Origin: Pseudomonas sp. 6D_7.1_Bac1
GTDB taxonomy: Bacteria; Pseudomonadota; Gammaproteobacteria; Pseudomonadales; Pseudomonadaceae
Direction: 5' to 3'
Assembly (NCBI RefSeq): GCF_025465945.1
Contig: NZ_JANLNW010000084.1
Span: 1 to 64,000, forward strand
Length of the DNA stretch: 64,000 nt
The notes beneath the pieces are model-generated. The model had not been told where the DNA came from and searched no databases. It worked only from the letters and a program-made list of their open reading frames with translations. Of this stretch, positions 9,026-16,722 are shown piece by piece. The position numbers and the translations under genes were made by a program. The stretch's first letter is position 1, and every line of letters begins with the position of its first letter.

Positions 9026-9798
9026 TCGAGTTGTCTGCGCCTGCGAGTGGCACTAAAGGCCGGGTTGCACTGGTCACCGGTGCTGCGCGCGGCATAGGCC
9101 TGGGGATTGCCGCCTGGCTGATCAGCGAAGGCTGGCAGGTGGTGCTGACCGATCTTGATCGGGCTCGCGGCTCGAAGGTTGCCAAGGTGCTGGGTGAAAA
9201 CGCCTGGTTCATCACCATGGACGTGGCCGATGAGCAGCAAGTGGCTCGGGGCGTTGCCGAGGTGCTTGGGCAGTTCGGTCGCCTCGATGCGCTGGTGTGC
9301 AATGCGGCGGTCGCCGATCCGCACAACATCACACTGGAAAGTCTCGATCTGGCTTACTGGAATCGTGTGTTGGCGGTGAACCTCAGCGGACCCATGCTAC
9401 TGGCCAAGCACTGCGCGCCTTATTTGCGTGCTCACAGCGGCGCCATCGTCAATCTGGCCTCAACCCGGGCCGCGCAGTCGGAGCCGGATACCGAGGCTTA
9501 CGCGGCGAGCAAGGGTGGTTTGCTGGCATTGACTCATGCGTTGGCTATCAGTCTTGGGCCGGAGATCCGGGTCAATGCGGTCAGCCCCGGCTGGATCGAT
9601 ACGCGTGACCCTGCGGCGCGGCGTGCCGAGCCGCTGAGCGACGCTGATCATGCTCAGCATCCAGCGGGCAGGGTGGGGACGGTTGAGGATGTGGCGGCGA
9701 TGGTGGCCTGGCTGCTGTCGAAGAATGCCGGGTTTGTCACGGGCCAGGAGTTTGTGGTCGATGGCGGCATGACCAAGAAAATGATTTATAGCGCTTAA
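9022..9798 (+). CDS. Short-chain dehydrogenase/reductase (SDR)
   Basis: A 258-residue classical SDR. The Rossmann motif TGAARGIGLGIA lies near the N-terminus, NAAVADP follows beta-4, and a catalytic Ser precedes the active-site YAASKGG (Tyr-x-x-x-Lys). A C-terminal FVTGQEFVVDGG completes the family pattern. It starts at GTG overlapping the metZ stop codon, so it is co-transcribed with metZ, a pairing known from other Pseudomonas genomes. The substrate is unknown and coupling to methionine synthesis is only inferred from position. Confidence 0.88.
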   Translation: MIELSAPASGTKGRVALVTGAARGIGLGIAAWLISEGWQVVLTDLDRARGSKVAKVLGENAWFITMDVADEQQVARGVAEVLGQFGRLDALVCNAAVADPHNITLESLDLAYWNRVLAVNLSGPMLLAKHCAPYLRAHSGAIVNLASTRAAQSEPDTEAYAASKGGLLALTHALAISLGPEIRVNAVSPGWIDTRDPAARRAEPLSDADHAQHPAGRVGTVEDVAAMVAWLLSKNAGFVTGQEFVVDGGMTKKMIYSA

Positions 9799-9907
9799 CC
9801 GAGGCCCGGGGCCTTGGTGCCTGCGGCTCGAAGTGGCGGGTGTCGTTGGTTGGTGCCGCGGAAGATGACATGAATTTGTCTTTTTCAGAAAAACTTCAAG
9901 CGGGCTA

Positions 9908-9936
9908 TTGACTTAGCTTCGGTATCTGCGTAAATT
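9908..9936 (+). promoter_or_regulatory. Sigma-70 promoter of the tRNA-Val/tRNA-Asp cluster
   Basis: TTGACT at 9908-9913, a 17-bp spacer and TAAATT at 9931-9936 form a near-consensus sigma-70 promoter. Transcription would start about 15 bases before tRNA-Val(UAC). Confidence 0.7.
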
Positions 9937-9957
9937 TCGCGGCCTCAGAGAAGCAAA

Positions 9958-10033
9958 GGGTGATTAGCTCAGCTGGGAGAGCGTCTGCCTTACAAGCAGA
10001 ATGTCGGCGGTTCGATCCCGTCATCACCCACCA
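9958..10033 (+). tRNA. tRNA-Val (anticodon UAC)
   Basis: A 76-nt cloverleaf with encoded CCA. The acceptor arm GGGTGAT/ATCACCC is fully paired, the anticodon loop is CTTACAA giving UAC, and the T loop is TTCGATC. It is first in a cluster with two tRNA-Asp genes. Confidence 0.97.
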
Positions 10034-10090
10034 CTCTCTTGAGAGTCTTGCGAAAGCAGGAAGGAAGCTGTCAAAAGCCTCCACCGACGC

Positions 10091-10167
10091 GCAGCGGTAG
10101 TTCAGTCGGTTAGAATACCGGCCTGTCACGCCGGGGGTCGCGGGTTCGAGTCCCGTCCGCTGCGCCA
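10091..10167 (+). tRNA. tRNA-Asp (anticodon GUC), copy 1
   Basis: A 77-nt cloverleaf with encoded CCA. The acceptor is GCAGCGG/CCGCTGC and the anticodon loop CTGTCAC gives GUC. It is identical over its full length to the second copy at 10263. Confidence 0.97.
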
Positions 10168-10262
10168 TATTTTCCAGATCGGGTTTTCCCGGTTTGAGAT
10201 TGAAAAGCCTCCAGGCTTTTCAGTCCGACAAAGGTTCACACAGACGCAAGTCTGAGCGATAC

Positions 10263-10339
10263 GCAGCGGTAGTTCAGTCGGTTAGAATACCGGCCTGTCA
10301 CGCCGGGGGTCGCGGGTTCGAGTCCCGTCCGCTGCGCCA
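10263..10339 (+). tRNA. tRNA-Asp (anticodon GUC), copy 2
   Basis: Identical in sequence to the first tRNA-Asp 95 bp upstream, while the flanking spacers differ. The last tRNA of the cluster; a terminator follows. Confidence 0.97.
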
Positions 10340-10413
10340 TATCTGCCTCAAGGCCCACTGAACGCCTTGAAGCTACGAAGAAAGCCACTGGCTGCTTCGC
10401 ATTGATAGCAAAG

Positions 10414-10441
10414 ACCCTGGTCGAAAGACCGGGGTTTTTTG
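10414..10441 (+). terminator. Intrinsic terminator of the tRNA cluster
   Basis: CCCTGGTC-GAAA-GACCGGGG followed by TTTTTT. A GAAA tetraloop on a G+C stem with a six-T run, as expected at the end of the tRNA operon. Confidence 0.85.
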
Positions 10442-10506
10442 TTTCTGGATTTTGGAATCCGAATTTTGGCTCCCACCATGTCAAGGTGGTGCTCAATTGC
10501 TTTTTC

Positions 10507-10537
10507 ACAAAAAAAACCGCCTGTTGGCGGTTTTTTG
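10507..10537. terminator. Bidirectional terminator
   Basis: AAAAAACCGCC-TGTT-GGCGGTTTTTT is symmetric, with A and T runs on both sides. It would stop the converging PuuB-like gene on the minus strand and any read-through from the tRNA cluster. Confidence 0.85.
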
Positions 10538-10550
10538 TGAGTGCGATAAA

Positions 10551-11834
10551 TCAGAAGTCGAACTTGTCTCGCAGGCCGTAATACCAGGCACCTAGCGCGG
10601 CAAACGGCGTACGCAGCAGTTGGCCACCCGGGAACGGGTAGTGTGGCAGGTCGGCAAAGGCATCAAAGCGCTCTGCCTGGCCGCGCAACGCTTCAGCCAG
10701 GACTTTGCCTGCCAGGTGCGTGTAAGTCACCCCGTGGCCGCTACAGCCCTGGGAGTAATAGATGTTGTCGCCCAGGCGCCCGACCTGCGGCAAGCGCGAC
10801 AGGGTCAGCAGGAAATTGCCGGTCCAGGCGTAGTCGATCTTCACGTCCTTAAGCTGCGGGAAGGCCTTGAGCATCTTCGGCCGGATGATCGCTTCGATGT
10901 TTGCCGGGTCCCGCGCGCCATACACTACGCCGCCACCGAAGATCAGGCGTTTGTCGCCGGAAAGACGGTAGTAGTCGAGCAAATAGTTGCAGTCCTCGAC
11001 GCAGTAATCCTGTGGCAACAGGCTCTTCGCCAGCTCATCGCTCAAGGGTTCGGTGGTGATTACTTGAGTACCGCACGGCATCGATTTGGCGGCCAGCTCT
11101 GGAACCAGATTACCCAGGTAGGCGTTGCCGGCGACAATGATGAATTTGGCCCGGACTTTACCTTGAGGTGTGTGCACCACCGGATTGGCGCCGCGCTCGA
11201 TGCGTATCGCCGGCGACTGCTCATAAAGGGTCCCGCCCAACGACTCGACGGCTGCGGCTTCGCCCAGGGCGAGGTTGAGAGGGTGGATGTGGCCGCCACT
11301 CATGTCGAGCATGCCGCCTACGTATTGATCGCAGGCGACGACTTCGCGAATGCGGCGCTTGTCCAGGAGTTCCAGTTGGGTGTGGCCGTAGCGCTCCCAC
11401 AGGCGCTTTTGCGACTCCAGATGGCCCATCTGCTTGCTGGTGATGGCGGCAAACACGCCACCGTCCTTCAGGTCGCACTGGATCTGGTATTTGGCTACGC
11501 GGTCGCGAATGATCCTCCCGCCTTCGAACGCCATCTGCCCGAGCATTTGCGCTTGCTTGGGGCCGACGCTGCGCTCGATCACATCGATGTCGCGGCTATA
11601 ACTGTTAACGATCTGACCGCCATTGCGACCCGAGGCGCCGAAGCCGACTTTGGCAGCCTCCAGGACCGTCACCCGAAACCCGTTTTCCAGCAGAAACAGT
11701 GCGCTGGACAGGCCGGTGTAGCCTGCGCCAATTACGCAGACATCGGTCTCTACGTCATCCTGCAGCGACGGGCGCGACGGGGCGGCATTGGCCGACGCAG
11801 CGTAATAGGATTCCGGGTAAGGGGTGTTCGCCAT
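10551..11834 (-). CDS. FAD-dependent amine oxidoreductase, gamma-glutamylputrescine oxidase-like (PuuB family)
   Basis: A 427-residue D-amino-acid-oxidase-fold flavoprotein. The dinucleotide-binding motif VCVIGAGYTGLSSA lies at residues 32-45, a GASGRNGGQ flavin segment follows, and the C-terminus has YYSQGCSGHGVTYTHLAGK. Overall sequence resembles PuuB, which oxidises gamma-glutamylputrescine or related polyamines in putrescine breakdown. It stands alone between tRNA genes, with no puu partners in the window, so substrate assignment is by family resemblance only. No signal peptide; cytoplasmic. Confidence 0.85.
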   Translation of the reverse strand: MANTPYPESYYAASANAAPSRPSLQDDVETDVCVIGAGYTGLSSALFLLENGFRVTVLEAAKVGFGASGRNGGQIVNSYSRDIDVIERSVGPKQAQMLGQMAFEGGRIIRDRVAKYQIQCDLKDGGVFAAITSKQMGHLESQKRLWERYGHTQLELLDKRRIREVVACDQYVGGMLDMSGGHIHPLNLALGEAAAVESLGGTLYEQSPAIRIERGANPVVHTPQGKVRAKFIIVAGNAYLGNLVPELAAKSMPCGTQVITTEPLSDELAKSLLPQDYCVEDCNYLLDYYRLSGDKRLIFGGGVVYGARDPANIEAIIRPKMLKAFPQLKDVKIDYAWTGNFLLTLSRLPQVGRLGDNIYYSQGCSGHGVTYTHLAGKVLAEALRGQAERFDAFADLPHYPFPGGQLLRTPFAALGAWYYGLRDKFDF

Positions 11835-11975
11835 CCTGCAGCCTCTGTTTAATATATTTTACGAGTGCTCCGATCCTACCTGAGTTAAAAATCGACTGCC
11901 AGCTACCCGAATATCTTCTGCGCAGTACAAAAATTAAATATTTTGCATATTCATAGGGTTAGGCGAAAAAAGGTG

Positions 11976-12003
11976 TTGACACCCCTCCGGAATTCCGTAG
12001 AAT
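11976..12003 (+). promoter_or_regulatory. Sigma-70 promoter of tRNA-Val(GAC)
   Basis: A perfect TTGACA (11976-11981), a 16-bp spacer and TAGAAT (11998-12003) place the start site a few bases before the tRNA at 12017. Confidence 0.8.
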
Positions 12004-12016
12004 GCCGCCTCACAGC

Positions 12017-12093
12017 AGGCACGTAGCTCAGTTGGTTAGAGCACCACCTTGACATGGTGGGGGTCGTTGGTTCGAGTCCAATCGCGCCTACCA
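12017..12093 (+). tRNA. tRNA-Val (anticodon GAC)
   Basis: A 77-nt tRNA with encoded CCA; the anticodon loop CTTGACA gives GAC. The acceptor arms AGGCACG and CGCGCCT pair except at position 5:68, which is A-C. The other stems are intact, it has its own strong promoter, and a terminator follows at 12125. Confidence 0.95.
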
Positions 12094-12124
12094 AACAAAA
12101 TCCGCTCTGCTGGGCGGTCTAGAA

Positions 12125-12152
12125 GGGTCAACCGAAAGGTTGGCCCTTTTTT
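12125..12152 (+). terminator. Intrinsic terminator of tRNA-Val(GAC)
   Basis: GGGTCAACC-GAAA-GGTTGGCCC followed by TTTTTT: a 9-bp stem with a GAAA loop. The rest of the gap to 12310 shows no other feature. Confidence 0.88.
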
Positions 12153-12310
12153 GTGTCTGATCATTTTCCAGCTTTTGCAGAGTCCCCACTCAAAACGCCA
12201 AATCGGTGCCCACTTCCAGATACTCGATTTCTTTGTCTTTGCCCGCATCCTATGGGGTACTTTCCGCTGCCGAATCCGATAAACAACCTCCCTGAATGCG
12301 TGCGAGCGAG

Positions 12311-13516
12311 CTATGAAGTTTTCGCGGGCGCACCTAAGGCATACCGGCGACAGTGCTCGAGGTAACCCTGCTCATGCTTGCCGACCAGCTGTACGACACT
12401 GCTCCATAGCCATGAAGGCGCATCGAGCGTTTTTGAACGACAGTGTTGCAATTCGGCGAGCCAACTTTTACGCGTCTCTTCGTCCATTTGCCTCGCATGA
12501 GCAATGCCTACCACGCGCGCTAGATAACCTGCGGCGCGCCTGGCGTCTACTTGGCTAAGTGTCTCCACTTGGAGCTTCAGGTCTTGAGGAAGCAGCTCCC
12601 GAATAAAAAATCCATGATCAAGAAGCCGCGTAGCCATCATGCGCTGACCCAGTGAAGGCGATAATTGTTGAGCTCCCTCAACGACCCTTCGAGCATTGTC
12701 TCGCGGCATGTGAGTATGCGAGCGGCGTGGCGCTGCGGCGGCTATGGCTTCTTTGATATCAATCAGGCAATAGTCGTGCTCCTCCTGTTCACCCACGCCG
12801 AGCAACGCCGCATAGCGTAATAGGCCCAAGGAACTGCAGCCTTTCACCCAATAGGCGGAATCGAGAAGCTCAACGCTTGCATCATTCGACCGGCCTTTGA
12901 TCGAGCTCACCAATCGCTGGATTTCCGGTCCTGCGCACAGGTCTTTTAGCGCTGCCTTTTCTTTCTGCGCCAGTGGCCAGAAGTGTAGGCCTTTGGGGAT
13001 AGTGGGTTTCGTATTCTCGACTCGTTCCTTGGCCAGGTGCTTCCACGTTCGCTTAACGGCATCGCGCATAGTGGCTCTTACTTCGCGGGGTCGCTCAGGA
13101 ATAGTGTCAGGTTCATCTGCCATGGCTTGTTCATACCCTTTGATCATTTCTTCCATCATTCGCGCAGTGGTGACGCCTGGCAGGTCGGAGCCGCGGGCAG
13201 CGGTGGCGAGCGATAGCGCCAGACGGACTAGATCGTGTGTGGGGTTTCCGATAACGGCTTGGTCAAGGTCGCGGATGTGAATATCAATCCCGCCACGTGC
13301 GTCAGCGGTAGGTCCTAGATTTCCGGTGTGACAATCCCCACAGATCCAGACGCTTGGGCCATGAGGCAGGTGGCGGCCGCGTTGGCTGTGAAGCCACTCA
13401 TAGAACTCGATTGCACTGCCGCGCACATAGGCGTGAGCCGAGCGTGCCATTTTCTCGTTGCGAAGGTTTCGAAGCGTCTCTGCTCGTTCTGATGGGCGGG
13501 GCAATTTCACATGCAC
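12311..13516 (-). CDS. DUF2252 family protein
   Basis: A 401-residue DUF2252 protein. The family resembles kinase/aminoglycoside phosphotransferase folds. Here VWICGDCHTGNLGP supplies an HGDxHxxN-like catalytic loop (with Cys in place of the first His) and IHIRDLDQAVIGNP resembles the metal-binding Asp segment. No signal peptide or membrane helix. It is a single gene flanked by non-coding DNA (13517-13782 upstream shows nothing further recognisable). The substrate and biological role are unknown. Confidence 0.85.
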   Translation of the reverse strand: MHVKLPRPSERAETLRNLRNEKMARSAHAYVRGSAIEFYEWLHSQRGRHLPHGPSVWICGDCHTGNLGPTADARGGIDIHIRDLDQAVIGNPTHDLVRLALSLATAARGSDLPGVTTARMMEEMIKGYEQAMADEPDTIPERPREVRATMRDAVKRTWKHLAKERVENTKPTIPKGLHFWPLAQKEKAALKDLCAGPEIQRLVSSIKGRSNDASVELLDSAYWVKGCSSLGLLRYAALLGVGEQEEHDYCLIDIKEAIAAAAPRRSHTHMPRDNARRVVEGAQQLSPSLGQRMMATRLLDHGFFIRELLPQDLKLQVETLSQVDARRAAGYLARVVGIAHARQMDEETRKSWLAELQHCRSKTLDAPSWLWSSVVQLVGKHEQGYLEHCRRYALGAPAKTS

Positions 13517-13782
13517 GCTCCTTCGCAGGGAAGATGATCGATATCAGTATGGGCTGTTTGCTGCGTGATCTGCACGGATCTCCGTCAGAGATCATCGAGT
13601 CTTCCCGGTGCCGACAGCAGAGGTGTGAACAATTCGTTTGTGTCATCCATTCCGGGGTATCGGTTTGATCACGTTCCATTGAAGGCGTGAGCGCAACGAT
13701 TGTTTGTCTTGTGAGCAAAGCCAGGCGTTATGGGCTACTACTGTCAGGCCGATATTTTTCGTCCTGAGCAGGGAGTAAATCG

Positions 13783-14238
13783 ATGCTGGTTCAATGGTTT
13801 CTTGCAGCGCTCCACCTCTTGGCCTATGCCCTGGCGCTCTGGGGAGTGCTGACACGCGGTATGGCTTTTCGTCGGGTCGCCCCGGATGGCGCGGGGGCTC
13901 GAAGTGTTTTGCTTGCAGATAACTTCTGGGGGATTTGCGCAGCGATTCTTCTGATTACCGGCGGGATTCGTGCCTTTGGCGGGTACGAAAAGGGTTCGGA
14001 TTATTACCTGCATCAACCGCTGTTCCATCTGAAAATGACCCTGTTCGTCATCATCCTGTTGCTCGAGATCGCGCCGATGGTGACCTTGATCAAATGGCGG
14101 ATCGCGCTGAGCAGAGGTGCGCCGATTGATGTCGGGCGGGTTAGCCTCTTTGCGCGCATCAGTCATATCGAGGCGCTGTTGGTCATCTTGATGGTCGTGG
14201 CCGCGACAGGCATGGCACGAGGCGTGACGTTCGGATAG
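13783..14238 (+). CDS. DUF2214 family integral membrane protein
   Basis: A 151-residue protein with four predicted membrane helices (about residues 5-25, 47-65, 84-105 and 128-147), matching the DUF2214 family of small bacterial inner-membrane proteins. It has a good Shine-Dalgarno (AGGGAG) 8 bases before the ATG. No function is established for the family. It has no evident operon partner; the next frame (14384) is a probable gene relic. Confidence 0.82.
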   Translation: MLVQWFLAALHLLAYALALWGVLTRGMAFRRVAPDGAGARSVLLADNFWGICAAILLITGGIRAFGGYEKGSDYYLHQPLFHLKMTLFVIILLLEIAPMVTLIKWRIALSRGAPIDVGRVSLFARISHIEALLVILMVVAATGMARGVTFG

Positions 14239-14383
14239 TCGGCTGTGGGTTGTGCAAGGGATTGCGTCGTCCGCCCGGCTGTGAGGTTTTCACCGGGTTG
14301 AATCCGAATCGTCTGACAGTAAGGCTCATGGTGATGTCGTTAGTATCGGCCTCACCTTTTCAGCGGCATCCCAGAGAAATGCC

Positions 14384-14578
14384 ATGACATCTACTCACCG
14401 CGTTCTCGTGCCCACACTGAGCTTCAACGGTGGCTTCGTCGATATGCTGGGATTTCTGGTGTTGCAGGGATTTGCGGTGGGGTGCATCGCTGCTGCGCTG
14501 CTGTATCTGGTCTGTGGCGGTGGTGATCGCGGTTTGGGTGTGCGCCGACGTCATAGAGAAAGGGGCGGCGGGCGATAG
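14384..14578 (+). pseudogene. Probable DUF1275 (YoaK-like) membrane protein relic, internally deleted
   Basis: A 64-codon frame. Residues 8-28 (VPTLSFNGGFVDMLGFLVLQG) look like the N-terminal signature of DUF1275 transporter-like proteins, which normally run to over 200 residues. Directly after, FAVGCIAAALLYLVCG looks like the last helix of such a protein, followed by an Arg/Gly-rich tail. The simplest reading is a gene that lost its middle and stayed in frame. It could instead be a real two-helix micro-protein. The comparison is from memory of the family, hence the low confidence. Confidence 0.4.
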
Positions 14579-14592
14579 CGCGCAGAATCTTT

Positions 14593-14624
14593 AGCCAGCC
14601 ATTGCTTAAGAGAAAGGGCTGGCT
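14593..14624. terminator. Hairpin between the DUF1275 relic and rsmE
   Basis: AGCCAGCC and GGCTGGCT, separated by 16 bases, form an 8-bp stem in the convergent gap. There is no clear U-run on either side, so it may be a weak terminator or a transcript-end stabiliser. Confidence 0.4.
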
Positions 14625-14642
14625 ACTGATTGCTGGCGTGAC

Positions 14643-14837
14643 TCAGGGGGTTTCGCGCTTGTCCGGCGCGGTAAGACCGGCCTGAATACGCTGGTAGATC
14701 TCTTCACGATGCACTGCAACGTCTTTCGGGGCATTGATGCCGATTCTGACCTGCTGGCCGCTAACGCCCAGAATGGTGATTGTAATGTCATCACCGATGT
14801 TTATGCTTTCACCGACTTTGCGGGTGAGTATCAGCAT
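14643..14837 (-). CDS. rsmE: CsrA/RsmA-family translational regulator, RsmE type
   Basis: A 64-residue CsrA-family RNA-binding dimer that blocks ribosome access at GGA motifs; in fluorescent pseudomonads these proteins act below GacS/GacA. The RNA-contact residues Leu4 and Arg44 are present ([20 protein letters not shown]). The sequence ([15 protein letters not shown], with a C-terminal [11 protein letters not shown] tail) matches RsmE rather than RsmA. An open extension reaches 14876, but the ATG at 14837 fits the family and follows AAGGAGAAG. That Shine-Dalgarno contains GGA, compatible with autoregulation. Confidence 0.95.
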
Positions 14838-15086
14838 GATCTTCTCCTTGATAGCTTTGTAGGGCACCTGACTCAAACAATGCAGATGTCGGTAGTACCT
14901 ATAGATTAGTGCGAAGTGTCACGGTTTGGGTGCCTCTTTCTGACGCGCAGACGCTGCATTAATTCCCAAGGTGCGACTATACAGAGGCGAGAAACATCCT
15001 TCTCGTTGTTTTGAGGCCTGTTTACCGGGTCGTGAGGCATTTGGGGGTGATAAAATCCCGGCTTTTGGCATTCAGAGGGAAACGTT

Positions 15087-15452
15087 GTGCGCAAAATGGC
15101 GTTGGTGATCGCGGTATTGGCATTGACTGGATGTGGCCAGGAAACATCCGGGGAGTCGAAAAAGGCTCAAGCACCGGTGGTGTCTGCACCCGCAGTGGCT
15201 GCTGCACCACAATGGGATGTTCTGGTTCAGGGCGAGACCGTGCAGGCAATCAGTGATCTCACCGGCTGGCTGATCGAGCACAGTTTTGTTTCCTACGTTG
15301 TCACGCAAGACGGCAAACAACGCGTGCTGGTCGGGCCGTTCAACTCAAAAGCCGAAGCCGAGGCAAGGCAAGCCGAGCTGACCGCGGCCCTGGCCAAGGC
15401 GAAGAAGATGAATATCGAATCAATGGTCGTTGAGCACGGCGCGGTTCAGTAG
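15087..15452 (+). CDS. SPOR domain lipoprotein
   Basis: A 121-residue predicted lipoprotein. A short signal peptide ends in a lipobox-like LALTGC (Cys at about residue 16). An Ala/Pro/Val linker follows, then a SPOR-like domain (about 42-115, with VTQDGKQRVLVGPFNSKAEAEARQAEL). It would bind septal peptidoglycan from the periplasmic side. The start is GTG at 15087 after AGAGGGA; an ATG three codons in is an alternative. A terminator follows and the next gene is convergent. Second SPOR protein of the window, unrelated in position to the one at 4874. Confidence 0.85.
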   Translation: MRKMALVIAVLALTGCGQETSGESKKAQAPVVSAPAVAAAPQWDVLVQGETVQAISDLTGWLIEHSFVSYVVTQDGKQRVLVGPFNSKAEAEARQAELTAALAKAKKMNIESMVVEHGAVQ

Positions 15453-15493
15453 CTGATTCTGGAGGGCAGAAGTCCCACCGTTGCGCTGAATTG

Positions 15494-15529
15494 AAAAGGC
15501 CCCGAGTGTGCAACTCGAGGCCTTTTTTG
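15494..15529. terminator. Bidirectional terminator between the SPOR lipoprotein and endA
   Basis: AAAAGGCCCCGAG...CTCGAGGCCTTTTTT forms a G+C stem flanked by A and T runs, suitable for both converging genes. Confidence 0.8.
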
Positions 15530-15542
15530 TACTGGGTGCCTG

Positions 15543-16232
15543 TTAGCTGCAGGCCTTCATGTCAACGGGGCCGACGAACTCATTGCCGCGTCCCATCACG
15601 CACGCCACGCGCTGATTGCGTTGGCGCTCCCAGCTTTGCGCAGGGTAGGTTTTGTTCCAGGCTTCGAAGAGTTGTCGATCCTGCCTGGACAGACTCAGCC
15701 CGTATTGCTTGCTCATGTAGAAATAGGTGCGAGCGATCATCCCGCGAATGGACGGGCGGGGCATGACCTTTTTTGCCTTGAAGTCGACTTGGGTCAGGCA
15801 CGAGCCGTATTGACCGGATTGCACAGGAAGCCAGCCGAAGCTGAAGTTACTGCGGTCCCCGTTCACCTCACCAATGCTTGGCACGAGGTTGTGCAGATCG
15901 GCCTCGGCGCGCTGGTAGGTCGGATCGTGACGGGTGCAGTTCTGGCGACCACCCTGCTGCCAGCACTGGCGTTGGTGACCGATTTGCCACGCAGGCACGA
16001 TGTGCTCCCATTCGATACGCGCGGCGCGATTGGCGTTTTTTCGTGGCACGTAACCGCAGGCCTTCAGATCGACCCGATTGCCTGTGTATTTGCAGCCACA
16101 ATAGAACTCGGTGGACTGTGGGGCGTACAGTTTCCAGGCGGCCTTTTTCGCCTCATTGAAGGTGCGTGGCGCATCCGCCAGAGCCCCGGCGGCAACGAAG
16201 AGCAACAGCAAAGCAAAACAACGAACACTCAT
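15543..16232 (-). CDS. endA: Endonuclease I (EndA/Dns family), exported
   Basis: A 229-residue exported DNase of the endonuclease I family. The signal peptide occupies about residues 1-19 (MSVRCFALLLLFVAAGALA). The His-metal motif is in RIEWEHIVPAWQIGHQRQCW and the supporting DLHNLVPSIGEVNGDRSNF is present. Several Cys residues suggest disulphides, as in periplasmic or secreted members. The frame is open to 16346, but the ATG at 16232 gives the signal peptide. It starts 4 bp after the DUF1654 stop codon, so it is probably co-transcribed and co-regulated with that gene behind a LexA-like box. Confidence 0.92.
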   Translation of the reverse strand: MSVRCFALLLLFVAAGALADAPRTFNEAKKAAWKLYAPQSTEFYCGCKYTGNRVDLKACGYVPRKNANRAARIEWEHIVPAWQIGHQRQCWQQGGRQNCTRHDPTYQRAEADLHNLVPSIGEVNGDRSNFSFGWLPVQSGQYGSCLTQVDFKAKKVMPRPSIRGMIARTYFYMSKQYGLSLSRQDRQLFEAWNKTYPAQSWERQRNQRVACVMGRGNEFVGPVDMKACS

Positions 16233-16236
16233 TGAC

Positions 16237-16488
16237 TCAGTCTTCCTTCGGCACAACCCAGAAAATCTGTACGCCGCCATCGTCGCGATAAGCGAGGGTG
16301 ACGTTGTCGTTCTCGGCAATTTCCTCAAGCAAGCGCTCCCACTCATCTACCGGCTCGTCGGGGAGGCGGAAGATCAAGGCGGCTTTGGCTTTTTGGGTGG
16401 TCGGGGAGTTGATGATTTTTTGAATGCGCAAACCGAGTCGTTCGTAAGTGCCTGGAGGGTTAGTCGCTGCTGAAGAGGTCGTGGCCAC
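16237..16488 (-). CDS. DUF1654 domain protein, probable SOS gene
   Basis: An 83-residue DUF1654 protein (TYERLGLRIQKIINSPTTQ, IFRLPDEPVDEWERLLEEI), a small family found mainly in Pseudomonas and its phages; function unknown. An ATG at 16518 is open but lies inside a LexA-like palindrome and the -10 region of a good promoter, so it would probably not be transcribed. The GTG at 16488 is chosen because AAGGA sits 7 bases before it. endA follows after 4 bp. Association with an operator and a nuclease suggests a DNA-damage role, which is inference. Confidence 0.8.
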   Translation of the reverse strand: MATTSSAATNPPGTYERLGLRIQKIINSPTTQKAKAALIFRLPDEPVDEWERLLEEIAENDNVTLAYRDDGGVQIFWVVPKED

Positions 16489-16506
16489 GGAGTAATCCTT
16501 ATTAAG

Positions 16507-16522
16507 CTGTACGTGCATACAG
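16507..16522. promoter_or_regulatory. LexA (SOS) box
   Basis: On the minus strand CTGTATGCACGTACAG fits the gamma-proteobacterial LexA pattern CTGT-N8-ACAG exactly. It overlaps the -10 hexamer of the promoter before the DUF1654-endA pair, a position where LexA would block RNA polymerase. Confidence 0.7.
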
Positions 16523-16547
16523 TATTTAACTGTGGGTAATTTCGCAA
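16519..16547 (-). promoter_or_regulatory. Promoter of DUF1654-endA
   Basis: On the minus strand TTGCGA (16547-16542), a 17-bp spacer and TACTGT (16524-16519) form a sigma-70 promoter whose -10 is embedded in the LexA-like box. Transcription would start near 16512, so the GTG at 16488 is the sensible start codon. Confidence 0.6.
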
Positions 16548-16659
16548 CTGCTTAAAACTCAAGAAAATCCTCTGACAGCGAGTTTTCCCGTTTGGTGTAA
16601 ACCGGTTGGTAATGCTTGCGAAGAAATTGCAAGCAGGAGGGGAAGGCAGGAGGCAGATC

Positions 16660-16716
16660 ACTCGCCCGAGCGGGCGAGTGGGTGTGGCAAGCGTCCGGCC
16701 TGATCAGGCCGGACGC
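16660..16716 (-). terminator. Tandem hairpins after the glutaminase-asparaginase gene
   Basis: Two G+C palindromes follow the stop codon on the minus strand: GCGTCCGGCCTGATCAGGCC.. at about 16689-16714 and CACTCGCCCG-CTCGGGCGAGTG at about 16660-16681. Neither has a U-run, so they could aid Rho-dependent termination or protect the 3' end. Confidence 0.5.
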
Positions 16717-16722
16717 AATGAA

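Noticed and set aside
10236..10508. Minus-strand frame across tRNA-Asp copy 2 and its terminator
   Set aside because: It translates tRNA sequence; the similar frame over copy 1 (9905-10168) is the same artefact.
12036..12248. Minus-strand frame across tRNA-Val(GAC)
   Set aside because: It covers a tRNA and its terminator; not a gene.
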